Shown here one piece after another: positions 21,124-32,479 of a stretch of 64,000 nucleotides of DNA. The stretch covers positions 495,046 through 559,045 of the forward strand of contig SIJG01000057.1 of assembly GCA_023374025.1 (NCBI GenBank). The letters run 5' to 3'. The notes beneath the pieces are model-generated. The model saw nothing but the letters and a program-made list of their open reading frames with translations. It was not told the origin of the DNA and searched no databases. The position numbers and the translations under genes were made by a program. The stretch comes from Heterodera schachtii (Eukaryota; Nematoda; Chromadorea; Rhabditida; Heteroderidae). The number at the start of each line of letters is the position of its first letter. The first letter of the stretch is position 1.

Positions 21124-22215
21124 TTGAAAATGGAAGAAAATGGGGAATCCGTGAAGTGACCTGATAACATCCAATAAAATGATGATTTAAATTTTATAAT
21201 AAAATTACAAATTATTTTGAAATGTTGGTGAATTATAAATTGAAATATTTGAATAGTTAACACTGGGAATTTGATTTAAAATTTAAGTAGACGGTTTTAC
21301 GATTAAAATATCAAATTAAATTTCTTATAAAATGTTGGCATATGAAAGAAAATGGGAAATGATTGAAATGATAACAGCCAGTAAAACAAAGGAATTTTTA
21401 AATTTAATTTATAAACTGAATCTATTTGTACATAACCATCATATATTTTTAATTAGTTGTTTTACGAAAAAAAATTTAGGAAATTTCTTACAAATGTTGG
21501 CATATTTTTACAAAAGCAAATGTTAATAAAAGTTGGCAGCGTACTGTACTCAATTTCTTAAAATTCGTGATTTTATGATTTCACTAAAATTTAAATTATA
21601 ATATGGCGATTATCGACACCTCAATCATTATTTTCATATTAAATCAATTTAAAAATTGGCTATTTTAGTTTTTGCCAAAAATTGATTGTGTAATTTTTTA
21701 AACGGATTTAGTAATTTACATGCCCAAAAATCATCACACAAGAATTTTTGGAGAATTAAATATCATACTTTAATTAAATTTACCTTAAATTCCAATTTTG
21801 AATTCTCTTTGCCTCAAATACAAATTTTTGCACACTTTAATTCTCTCAAATTCGGTTAGTCGTCATTTTTGGGTGCTCATTTTTCATCTTACAAAAAGGT
21901 TCTAAAATTTCGTTTTTCTTTTTTTTTCTTATTTAAATATTAATTTTAAAATAAAATTAATATACGGGCTTCTGCGGTATATTGATGGCCAATTCCCAAA
22001 ATGAGGGATTGCGGATGGACCAATAAATCCGGCATGGACTTGTTACGCGTTGTTTTTTGAAGTTTTTTTTCTGGACCTTTGGAAAATTTCCTCTAATTTT
22101 TCAAATTTACTAGGCATTTTTTGGTGTTCAAGATCAGTTATAATAACATCTTCATGACTTTATTAATAAAATTTTTCACAATTTTAATTATTTAATGATA
22201 TTAAGGCCCTAATTT
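21124..22215. other. AT-rich intergenic sequence
   Basis: Mostly A/T-rich. A minus-strand stretch near 21975-22060 reads like a possible exon (MPDLLVHPQSLILGIGHQYT), but it lacks convincing splice sites. Nothing else is recognised. Confidence 0.3.
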
Positions 22216-22217
22216 TT

Positions 22218-22330
22218 ATAAATTACTAAGGCCAAATTTCTTTTTCCAATCATAAATTGAACGTGAACAAAAGTTTCTCGCATATTTCTTTAAATTGGTC
22301 AGAATATTGTCTCTTGTCCCCACTCTCATT
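22218..22330 (-). pseudogene. Decayed HTH module
   Basis: The minus strand reads KKYARNFCSRSIYDWKKKFG just before a stop. It matches the recognition-helix end of the HTH modules at 2.5 and 11.8 kb (ERTIYDWKKKFG, KSIYNWIQKFG). The N-terminal part is in another frame, so the module is broken. It lies between the other HTH genes on the same strand. Confidence 0.5.
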
Positions 22331-22595
22331 AATGAGTTCTTTTTTCATTTTATAATATTTTTTCACATTTCAGAAATAAAAATTAAATAATTTAAATATA
22401 TTATAAATTTATGTTTATTTTTATGCCTAAAGAAATTTTAAATCTTTAATATAAAATTAAAATAATCATATAAATAGGAAGTCCGATAGAATTAATAAAA
22501 TAAAATAAATTATTATGTTTTATTTTCACGTTAATTTTATTTTTTGCCAACATAAAAGATTTGTACGATTTATTATACCAAAAATTCGGTGCTAG

Positions 22596-23041
22596 GTCGT
22601 TCCACAAAAAAGCTCAGTGTGGGCGCCACAAAAAACTGAGTGATTGATAAAATTAAATAAATAAATTTAATTATTCAATTCACAAAACACGGTGCCGTAC
22701 GGTTAATACTAATGTACGGCGGGACGCAAGTCATTTTCAAATTTTTCAATTTAGCTTAGCTTGGGTTGGCCATCGACAAGGGTCGGGGGCGAGGCTGAGG
22801 GTCCTCCGGCAGATGTGCCCGACCCATGACGGGCTCCAAGTGAATGGATCAAGAACCGGACCCGGCCTGAGAGATAGCCCTTGAAAAACTGAACAAAAAA
22901 TTGTTCTTAACCGGGCCGGTCCGGGTTCCGGATCAGGCACTTTTGGTGCCCCGAAAGGGGTGCAATAGGCTTCCGGAAAATGGCCAATCAATCACTGAGC
23001 TTTTTGTGGAACGCCCACACTGAGCTTTTTTGTGGAACGAC
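22596..23041. mobile_element. 446-bp inverted-repeat element
   Basis: The ends are inverted: GTCGTTCCACAAAAAAGCTC at 22596 matches the reverse complement ending at 23041. Homology runs about 50 bp with a small gap. Each end contains the motif GTGGAACG/CTCAGTG twice. The interior from about 22750 to 22980 is GC-rich with CCGG-type blocks. No target-site duplicate was evident and there is no ORF of note. Superfamily unknown. Confidence 0.75.
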
Positions 23042-23293
23042 TCACCACGCAAAAAATTCACCCACTAAAATTTATTTTTCGATTTCCTTTTTCAAAAAAT
23101 AGATTTTAGGTTTATTTCAAAAGTAAAAAAGTCAAATAAACTTAAGACGAACTTTTTAAAATTTCACCTGGAATTGTTTTGTATTTTTCAAGAAAAATTA
23201 AGTTTGGCCAAGATTTATCATATTAATCAAAAATCCGTTTTTGGAAATGCAACAATAATTCCATGTTCAGTTTTTTGTAATTGTTTTTCTCTC

Positions 23294-23670
23294 TCAAAAA
23301 TTGTTTGGTGAAGGTGGTCCTCCTCCTCTTCCTTCTCCTCCTCTGTTGGCATTTCCTTCTCCACCGCCACCAAAAGTGCCAACATTTGCGGATGGGCCAA
23401 AGCCGGCTTGCCGTTTGCCATAAAATCCGTAGGGATAGCCGTAGCCGTAGCCACCCCAGCCCTTAAAAAAGAATTGGAAAAATGAAAGTTTTTAAATATG
23501 GTCAAGAAAAAAGGTGAATTTTGACAATATTTCGTACATAATAAGCTTGGGTCTGCTCAATGGCCATGCCAATGCAAAGGACGAGCAAAAACAGTGAAAC
23601 TCTAAAGGGATTTGTAATAATTGGGTAATTAATAACGGATAATTTACAATTTAATCGATGATGAAGCCAT
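23294..23670 (-). CDS. Neuropeptide-like precursor with G/Y/W-rich amidated peptide
   Basis: Exons 23670-23648, 23601-23538 and 23461-23294 join in frame and encode 84 residues. Residues 1-27 are a signal peptide (MASSSIKLVSLFLLVLCIGM, then AIEQTQA). The mature start is YYGWGGYGYGYPYGFYGKR, where G-K-R is a dibasic cleavage plus amidation signal. This predicts an amidated peptide of about 16 residues ending in FY-amide. The remainder is Gly-rich and ends PPSPNNF. The pattern fits nematode neuropeptide-like proteins of the YGGW/GYG type, some of which are antimicrobial peptides of skin or gut. First intron 46 nt. Part of exon 1 and about 450 bp upstream are duplicated at 24.65-25.1 kb. Confidence 0.78.
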
Positions 23671-25100
23671 TTTTGAGTGGATTAATTGAATTTTCGGGAT
23701 TGAATTTGCTGTTTATTTTCTGTCAATTCTTTCTGAAGTACCAAACAATAAAATAAGAATAACAAAAATCTCCTAAAATTACAGAATAAATAAATCTCAA
23801 TAAAAATATTATAAATAAATACAGGATTTTCTGAATACAAATATCTTTTCATTCTTCCCTTTATTGCAAACACAGAATAACAATGGAATAAATGAATGAA
23901 TTAATGGAAAAGTTTTTGCGCAATGAAAAGAAAGTCATACAAAAAAATTATTAAAAAAAAATTAAAATATTTATATATTTATATATTTAAATATTATTTT
24001 TTATTTTATTCATTTCAAATAAGTTGCACAACAGCAGAATTGTGCGGGTCAAGCAACAAGTCGAATAAGTCTTTCGGATAGGAAAAAATTAAATCAATTA
24101 TCAAAATAAATTTTTAAATTAATACAATTTCTGTTTTTTTAATTACGATTTGAAATGATTTGCTTGCCCCATTTATTCTGATTTCTATTTCCGCCGTTCC
24201 CAATTTGTTAATTTGTTTTAGCTCGTTTAATTCAGAATTCTTAGTTTGAAAGAGTCTATAATTTTTATTTGTGAAATTAGTATTTGATTAGGTTTATAAA
24301 ATTTTAAATTTTTTATTAAAAAAAGTCAAAACATTACTTTTTTCATAAATTAAGAAAAGTTTTAAATAATTGAAAAAAGCCAATCCAGTCACTCTAAACT
24401 AAAATTAACTTTTCAAAACAAATATTCTGAACGGAATATTATGAGCTAAATATTATTAGTGAATTATTATTTGAAAACAAAACATCTATTTTTGAAACTA
24501 ACCAAAAATTGTATTTTAATATAATCTCTCACTGATGTATTTATACAAAACTGTTAAAATTAAATTCTCTTAATGTTTTATTTTTATTTGCCATTTTTGC
24601 ATATTGCATAACTATTTTTTTAATTTAATTGAAAGAAAGTTAATTAATAGGGATAATTTACAATTTAATTGCTGATGAAGTCATTTTTTAAATGAATTAA
24701 TTGAATTTTCGGGAAGGGATTTGTTGTTGAAAATGTTTTGAATGTGCCACAACAATAGTTCCATGCCCTTAAATACTTCCAATTTTTAGCGCAACAAACA
24801 ATATTTTTTCTGCCAATTTCTTTCTTAAGTGTCACACAATAAAATAATAATAATAAATATTCCAAAAATAATTGAAAAAAAAATTCCTTACAAAAAGGAT
24901 AAATAAATAAAGATTTTCTTAATACAACTCAAATCTTTTCATTCTTCCCTTTATGGCAAACACAGAACAACAATGGAATGAATAGAAGTTTTTGCGCAGT
25001 GAAAAGGAAAGTCAAACAAAAAACCCAAAAATCAAAATCGAATATAAAGAAAAACATTTTTCTTTTAAATTAATAAATTTTAATTTATTCCTTTTAATTT
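23640..25100. repeat. Tandem segmental duplication of the neuropeptide gene's first exon and upstream region
   Basis: Sequence at about 23640-24140 recurs at about 24652-25100 with scattered differences. Shared stretches include TTAATTGAATTTTCGGGA, CATTCTTCCCTTTAT and CAAACACAGAA. Further partial copies of the adjacent part (about 24160-24260) occur near 26080-26190 and, inverted, near 25340-25450. Confidence 0.75.
24662..24684 (-). pseudogene. Orphan copy of neuropeptide exon 1
   Basis: ATG ACT TCA TCA GCA ATT AAA TT followed by GTAAATTATCC matches exon 1 and the donor at 23670-23648 in length, phase and splice site. It would encode MTSSAIKL. No exon 2 or 3 copy follows it before the original gene. 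It could act as an alternative distal first exon spliced to 23601, or be inert. Confidence 0.6.
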
Positions 25101-26352
25101 GTTGCTGCTAAACCGGCAGAGTGTGCAGGTCGAGCAGTTTCGGATTACCGTTTAACATTTTATAATTATTTAAAAATTAAAAAAGTTTAATTTCATTTGC
25201 TGTAAAATTGTTAGAAGGGACACTCGATAGGTTTTTTTTATTTAGTTCAAAAAATTTTCTGGATTGTATAAAAAATATTTTTTGTGATTTTTTAATAAAA
25301 AAGAATACAAATTTTCAAAAATCATAATCATCAACTTGAAGGATAAGTACTATCTATAGACACCTTCAAACTAAGAGCTCTGAATTAAAGCCGACAAAAC
25401 AAATTAACAAATGGGAACGGCAGAAATGAAAATCAGAATATTGGAGCATGTACTAAGTATAATACATAATTTGACATTTGTAAATTATGTTAATTCTGTA
25501 TAAAGCAGAATCAATTATCACTTTTTTCTTCTTATCCGCCCCCTTTATAAGCTTCATTCTTCCTTTTTTCCTCGGCGGGAGTCAGTCGAAGAATCGGAGA
25601 ACGGATAAAAGAGCGATAAAGTTATATTAATCAGCAATAAATACTTATTTATTCCTTCCCGGAAAGTTTTTGTGGACAGATCAGTGACCCAATAAGAGCA
25701 AGTCTTAAGGACATAATCGTTGCTGCAGATGAATAAATTTTTGGGATTTATTGGAGTTGGGAAAAAATACCAAAAAAGACATTGAATTAATTCCAAAATA
25801 AATTTAATTTTTCTAAATTTTCTTAATATATTAAAGTGATGAGCCCAATTGTATTTGAGTTCACATTCAATTCTTCAATTAACGTCCGAATTTTTATTAA
25901 TTTATTTCTATTAATTTCCAGCACAAATAGCATTCATGGATTATTTTGTTCTTTTTTTATAATTATTATAAAATCTCTAATTCGCATTTTGTTTTTGCAA
26001 AAAAAAAAAGTAATAATAATTTTTTGAAATTCTTTTAAAGGTATTATTTTTAAATTATTAAAATAGCAATTAATTTTGATGAAAATGTTTTGCTTGCCCT
26101 AATTTATTACGATTCCCACGTTCCTAATTTGTTAATTTGTTTTAGCGGATTTAATTTATATCTCTCATTGTCACTTTGAAGGAGTCTATAAAAGTATATC
26201 TGAAATGAGTATTTGATTTAGTTTATTGAAAAATTTTCTTTTTTTAGATTTTTTTTTTACAAAAACCAAAGCATGCAATATTCTAATTACCCTAAAAACA
26301 ATTTTTTTTTTTTTTTACAAATAATTTATCACATAGCGAAAGTCAATGCTTT
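25101..26352. other. AT-rich sequence with duplicated fragments
   Basis: Apart from the partial copies of the 24.16-24.26 kb segment, no exon or RNA gene is recognised. Confidence 0.35.
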
Positions 26353-26522
26353 TTAATTCGTCATCATCTTTTTCTTTAGTTTAAACTCAATTCCGCATAT
26401 ATTTTTCCAATAACAAATTTTAGACGAACTGATTTTGTAAATATGGGTCGCAATTTGGTTATCTTTCATTGTTTTTGAATATTCTGCATACGCTCTTTTA
26501 AAATTTTCACAAAAGTTTGGGT
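26353..26522 (-). CDS. Spare terminal HTH exon
   Basis: The exon starts after AATTTAG exactly like exon 4 of the neighbouring gene (27144-27002), in the same phase 1. It encodes a closely similar HTH: NFKRAYAEYSKTMKDNQIA, versus KFKIAYAEYSKTMKDKQIA in exon 4. The recognition helix differs (SSSKICYWKNICG). It ends in its own stop at 26353 after a Lys-rich tail. It can only be expressed as an alternative last exon of the gene at 27835, or it is a leftover of a tandem duplication. No first exon lies between them. Confidence 0.6.
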
Positions 26523-27001
26523 CTAAATTTAAATTCATATTAAATTTTCACATTCCATTTTTAATTTTATTTATTGTTAATTTAATTGCAATGATTCCTT
26601 ACCAGTTGTTGGTCCGTACTTCGCTTTATAAACTAAAGTTTCTGTACATAAAAGCCAAGATTAAGAATGTTTTTGAAAAAATAAAAAACATGAATTATTG
26701 CTGTTTATTAATGAGTCAGGCGCTTAAGAATTGGCTAATCTTACCAAAGGAATTGTCAAAAGTCCCAAAAAATGCTAAGGCCATTTATAATAGTAAAAAA
26801 ATTCATTCACTTCCCAAATGTTCACTGTCAAAACATCCGCGAGCCTCCCTTAGTGCCGTTTCTTAAAAATCGAGGTTCTCAAAGATCGGGATAAAAAATC
26901 ATCACAAAAACTATAGGGCTGTGCCTATAAAATCCATGCCCAGTAAATTTTGGGACCAATTGGAATTGTTTAGCATTTGTCTAACGACTTTTCGTTTTTG
27001 T

Positions 27002-27835
27002 TTATTTCCTTTTACTTCCGCATTTCCTTTTCCAAGAAGAAATTTTTGCGGGATCGACATTGAAAATTTCCGCAATTTGCTTATCTTTCATTGTTTTTGA
27101 GTATTCTGCATATGCAATTTTGAATTTTGCACAAAAATTTGAGTCTAAATTAAATCCGCTTTAAATTTATATTTATATATTTTTATTTTGTTTAAATTTG
27201 CTTTTTATTATTACCTGATTGATCAGTTGAGTGCTGAACAGATGAAGAAGGCATCCCATTAACATTCCCAAAATCTAACACGCGAACGTCTTCAACAATA
27301 TGATGTGAGAAAGGTTCAACTTCGTTGTTAATCTCTTCAGTAAAAGCTCCTCAAAAGTAAAGAATTTATAATAAATAAATATGATTCCCGTTTAATCAAA
27401 AAATTTGAATGAATTTAAAATTTAATTTCGTTAATCTCTTGCCTTTTGGTGATTCAAATTTAAGATTAACAAATGATGGTTCGAATTCCATTTGTTCGTC
27501 GTGATACACTAATTCATTTCCACCATCAAATGGCTGTCCTTAAAATTATCAGCATTTGAATAGATGCTAGGACTTTACTCAAAAACCATTAAAAATAAAT
27601 TGTTTAAAACAAATCGCATTAACTTTCAAATAAAATGCATAATTTGGAAATTATTACCGTTTTTTGAGTTGAATGTGTCAAGGTTTGGAAGATCTATTAA
27701 TCCATCGATCCCATCAAAAGTAGTCTCAACTTCTTCATCTTGTCCATCATCATTTACAACACATTCACACCCATTAAAGACGCAAAGCCAACTAATGCTA
27801 ACTATAAAAAATGCAAAAAAAGAATAAAGAAGCAT
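27002..27835 (-). CDS. Secreted acidic protein with C-terminal HTH, 183 aa
   Basis: Exons 27835-27658, 27538-27443, 27349-27215 and 27144-27002 join in frame (552 nt with stop), and all three introns are phase 1. The second intron starts GC (AAAAG|GCAAGA). Residues 1-25 are a signal peptide (MLLYSFFAFFIVSISWLCVF). Residues about 26-135 are acidic and Asn/Asp/Glu-rich with STDQS near the end. Residues about 137-180 form an HTH (KQIAEIFNVDPAKISSWKRK) followed by a basic tail. The role is unknown. Architecture matches the 12.6 kb gene, so the two are paralogues in form. DNA binding is inferred only from the fold. Confidence 0.78.
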
Positions 27836-28032
27836 TACGATTACAAGAGCTTGAATTAAAGATAGAATTATTATAATTATAAAAAATGAATTTATTTAAA
27901 AGAAATAACGATTTTATTGACAAGTTTTAATCAATTTAATCGCATCTAATGAGCTATGTGTAATTTTATATTTTTATTGGTCCTTTATTTGAAAATCTAT
28001 AGGCATTGATTATTAATATATTTTATAATAAG

Positions 28033-28675
28033 TAGGGTTATAAATTGTATGATTTTGCATATTTTTTCTGCGCATATGCTATGAAGAAAGGGGCTCAAAA
28101 ATAGCATTTCTGCATTAAAATTTTTTGCTTTGATGAAGGCTTTAGTGCATATAAAAGCATATTTTGGGGTTTTTGAGAATAAGTGCATATTTGGCCATTT
28201 TTGCGTTTTTAGAGCATATTTCGGTCATTTTTGGCAAATTTTCATAAGAAAAATGCGAAAAAGCGAAAAATACACCCCTAAGGATCGACTTTTTTGGAAT
28301 TTTTTTTAAAAATACACCCTTAAAAATCAAAAATTTTTTAAATTTTTGTAAGAACTTTGGAAAAAAATTTATTTATATAAAAAGGTAATTTTGTTTTAGC
28401 ATATAATAAAAATTTATAAATTTGGAAATTCAATATTTTTGAAATGTCTAAAAAAGCTCCTTAGCCTTTGTTTTGGTGTTTTAAAAGTCAATTCTTAATT
28501 TATTCACAATTTTTGGCATTTTTTGATTGTTAAAAGCCATTTTTGGCAGTTTTTTAAGGCATATTTTAGTGCATGTTTGGACATTTTTCGCGTTTTTAGT
28601 GCATATTTGGGGGATTTTAGTGCATATTTTATGCGCATATTTGGCATGTTTTAGTGCATACAACTTATAACCCTA
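28033..28675. mobile_element. 643-bp hAT-like MITE
   Basis: Terminal inverted repeats TAGGGTTATAANTTGTATG match at 18 of 19 positions (28033-28051 and 28657-28675). Perfect 8-bp target duplicates ATAATAAG lie at 28025-28032 and 28676-28683. The interior repeats GTGCATATTTTGG-like words near both ends and contains the shared inner block near 28265-28325. No ORF with meaning. Confidence 0.92.
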
Positions 28676-28683
28676 ATAATAAG

Positions 28684-29997
28684 TGTGCATTTGGCTTTTA
28701 TATTTTTGCATTATAAATTATAATTATAAAATAGCATTGTTCACGACCGATTATTATCCTGGTACACCCGGTTTTCGGTTATGCCGTTTTATGACCCCCC
28801 CCCCCCTCCCCAGGTTTTCGGTTCGGTTTTGGTCGAACCCCGGTTTTCTGCCATTTTAGCACCCCGGCTTTAATTATTAATTAAATAAAACAGATTTTAT
28901 TGATTCTTTCAACCTGTTTTCTTCATGAATTTTCATAAATAAGGCCAGTTAATCGGCATTTGTTTTTGTTCCATCATTCAAAATATTTTCATTAAATACA
29001 CAAAAAGGTAAGAAAATGTCGTCGCCGAAGGGGACCGATTGTGCCATAATCTACAGGACGGCATTCGTGTGCGAGGAATGGCATGAAAAATGCTTATGAA
29101 CAAATTCCATATGTTTTTTATTAGAAATAATTTTCCGATGATATAATAAATTACTAACATGAATTAAAAAGACTAACTAATAAACGCTATAAGATTATTA
29201 ATTAATATTTCATTTTTATATATGTAATAGTTAAGTGACAGTCATTTTTAATTTCTTTTTTTTTTAAGTTTCATTGTTTCAGTAAATTAGGAATTGTCAT
29301 TTCTTACATTATTATTAAAAAGTATTTCATAAATATCTTAAATTTTATGTTCATGAGCTCAAAATTGTATTTAATATTGAAGTTTTTTCGTCTTACAATT
29401 TGTACAATTATTACTCTTTTCACCGACAAAAATATAAGAATTATTAAAATTAAGAAATAGATTGAATTATATAAATTTCTTAATTTTGTTTAATATGTTA
29501 AAAACTGAGCAAAAATTACTGCACAATTTTTGTTCGCATCATATTAGGGCTGTATAAGAAAAAGAAATATTTATAAAGTCACAAAGTTTCAAAAATTATC
29601 TAATTTTGCATAAGGTTGGAATTTAAACTTTGTGAAAAAAATGTATTATTTTTGTATAATTTGAAAAAGAGAACACTGACAAAATTTTCAGATTAAATAT
29701 TTCTGTTAGGTCTCAACTGACTTCAAAAATAAATATTTTCATTGACCTGAGTTCTGCCTTCATTTGATAATTTTGGTCAAGAAAAACAATTGTATATGAA
29801 AAATTTGCGTAAGAAATGGCAAAAATCGTATAGGTAAAAAATATTTTTTTAAAAATATCAAATGGACATATTTATAAAAAAATGCTTCGATAATTTGTGC
29901 CAAAAAATCAATAATTTAAATTTCATTTTTTTGTGCTTGGCTTGATTCTGATCCATTAGAAAGTGACAATGATAATTGAATGATTTATCCTTTTGCA
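28684..29997. other. AT-rich sequence with a C-rich patch
   Basis: A GC-rich patch at about 28750-28870 (C13 run, GGTTTTCGGTT repeats) may be an old transposon remnant. A plus-strand ORF of 27 codons near 29014 has no support. The rest is featureless A/T-rich DNA. Confidence 0.3.
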
Positions 29998-31109
29998 TCA
30001 GTCATCTTGTTCTGGCGATTCCCGTTGATCATTTTGACGGTTTGTTTTAACAACACGATGTTTTGGCGAAACATCAGCATCTTCGAGAGAGTCTTCGACT
30101 GTTTCTTTACCAGTTTGACGTGTAATATTGTCTTTAAATTTTTTCATCAAATTAATAGCGTTAATGTTTTTAGAAAACATAAATAATCAATTAGTAATTT
30201 ACAGTATAAAGCTGGAATTATTTTCTGACTTTGATAAACATGCAGTTCAAACATTTCATAACTGCTTAAAAGCAACCAAATTTACATTCTTGTTATTGTT
30301 CGATAGCCTAGATTTTTCTCTAGTAGCCTGCAAATTTCTAATAAAATTATCAAATGTTTATAAGTTATTGCGGAAATAGTACTTATTTTGATACAAATTT
30401 TCAACAGTTGACCTAATTTTGAAAATTTGTATGCTATAGAAACAAATCTGTGTTATGGAACGATTGCAATAATGCAAATTTTGTTTGCTTTTAAGCAAAA
30501 TTATGCCATTTTCATTAAAATAGCGGATTTTACAAAAGGCTCATGGTCCCGGATTTTACATAACTATCCAGCACGATTGAAACCATTTCAAAAATGTATA
30601 CCAAAACAATGCTAGCAATCATTGTAATATTATTTTTTAAAGTTTGAGTAAAGGATTTAAGAAAACATTATTTGAGCAATTTAAACTTACCTATGTTCTT
30701 TTTATAAGCATTTATACCTGATCGCAAATGTTCTGATGAGTCATCATCAGCAGCCGATCGATCAACACGACGAACGAGTGCCGGTGATGATGATGAGCCA
30801 AAGGTGGAAGTGGTGGAGCCATTGAAAACTGATTCCTCGCTGCTGGTGTCATTGTCGTTGTCAATTTGACCAGTGTCGGCATGCTCAATGCTTGGTTGGT
30901 CGATACTGTTACCACCGTAATGGCCTCCTGTATTTTGTAATTTTGAGTTTTGTTTTATTTTCCAATTTTGGAAAATGTCAAATTTATGTTATTTTCATTT
31001 AATGACTTTCATGTTAAAAATAATAAATCCATAGAAATAAGGACATACCATGGACAACCATTTCACTGGCAAGCAGCAGTTGCCCGATAATAACAAAAAG
31101 AAAAAGCAT
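29998..31109 (-). CDS. Secreted acidic protein, probable HTH-family relative (partial model)
   Basis: Exon 1 (31109-31050) gives a signal peptide (MLFLFVIIGQLLLASEMVVH) and ends in phase 1. Exon 2 (about 30928-30719) joins in frame and encodes an Asp/Ser-rich stretch with SIDQPS and DNDNDTSSEES; it also ends in phase 1. A later open segment (30180-29998) reads NLMKKFKDNITRQTGKETVEDSLEDADVSPKHRVVKTN and ends in EQDD and a stop. It resembles the HTH modules at low level. I could not find a valid acceptor for this last exon, so the join is unproven. Function unknown. Confidence 0.5.
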
Positions 31110-32479
31110 TGTAATGGTATTAATTAGAGACTTGAAATTCCAAATTTGCTGATCTCGCTGCGGAATTGGGATTCAAAATTTTGATGGCTGGAACCCGCAT
31201 GAATAATCCCAAAAAACTCGCAAATAATTACTGTAATAATTATATTTTTTAGTTTTTCCTGTATTTTGAATAATTCGGGATTTCGGACTGAGATCTCGCA
31301 AAATCCCGCAGGGGATCCCGTTCTGCGCCGGTCTCAAGTCTTGACAAATTTAATCCGAAAATATGATATTTTTTTCCAAATTTTGAAAAAATAATGCGAA
31401 TTGACACCAAAGATTTTGCCTTTAAAATATGAATTTAGCCTAAGTGATAATTCAACTTTGACGCAATTTGTTGTTGGAGTTGTTATTATACGCAAAAATA
31501 AATGTGTATTTATCATTATTCATTATCCATTAAATAATATGCAAATCCATGTTTTTACGAGGATAAATTTAAACATTGCGTAAAATTTTTCGATCATCCA
31601 CACACATTTAATGAATTTGCATAAATTTAAGTGAGCGGATGGTTGATGAAATAGAAATAGAAATAATCCGAAAATGTTTTTATGTGATCGGCAAAAAAAT
31701 TTCGAAATCGGCGCGAGCAAAATTTTTAAATAAAATAGTTAATAAATTTTGATTTTGGTGTTCAATAAATTTTATCTTTAAAAAAATCCGAAAATTTACA
31801 ACAATAAATCGATGAGTTCTGTGAAAAAAAATTATAAAAATTAAATTATTTAATCATTTAAAAAATTAATGAAAATAATTGATTTACAAAAAAATTAATA
31901 TATAAAAATAAAGAAATATATAAATAAAAATTGTTAATACATTATCTTATTTTAATGCTAAATTCTTTTTTTTTCAATAGCAATACTTTTTTATTCAATT
32001 TTAATTTTAATTCTACAATTAAAATTCATTTCATATAATTTTGCTTTAATATGAATATAGACCATAACAAAAACTCAGCCGTGCAGATTAAAATATTTCT
32101 TTAAAAAAAGTAATATTAAGCCTAGCATTAAATATTTAATAATTTGCTAAAATGTATTTAAAATAAAAAATGCGTAATCAATAATCTTCAATTTAGCCAA
32201 AAATATATTTTTATTCCTTGTTAATATTGAATGATTTATTTTTACATTATATGCGAAATATAAAATGAATATGGAATATGCTGAAATTCTCTTTTTTATA
32301 TAAAAGCATTAATATATACCTCTTTTTATTTATACCTTTTTTATATTTTTGGGTTTACGCTTCTGAAAAGGATTAGTTCGACTTGATTTTCATCTTTAAT
32401 ACTCACAAAAATATAAAAATCAAATTTTTTGAAAGAGAGTGAATTTCATATATTATTTCATTACAGAAGATTAAAGAAA
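31110..32479. other. AT-rich intergenic sequence
   Basis: No exon is supported. A moderately GC-rich patch at about 31150-31340 with GGGATCCC-type blocks may be a decayed transposon. Upstream of 32480 lies a possible trans-splice acceptor, TTACAG (32461-32466). Confidence 0.3.

Noticed and set aside
22746..22991. Pro/Arg-rich minus-strand ORF
   Set aside because: It is the GC-rich interior of an inverted-repeat element.
23227..23505. 92-codon acidic ORF on the minus strand
   Set aside because: It is an out-of-frame reading of exon 3 of the neuropeptide-like gene. The Gly/Tyr-rich frame splices correctly to a signal-peptide exon.
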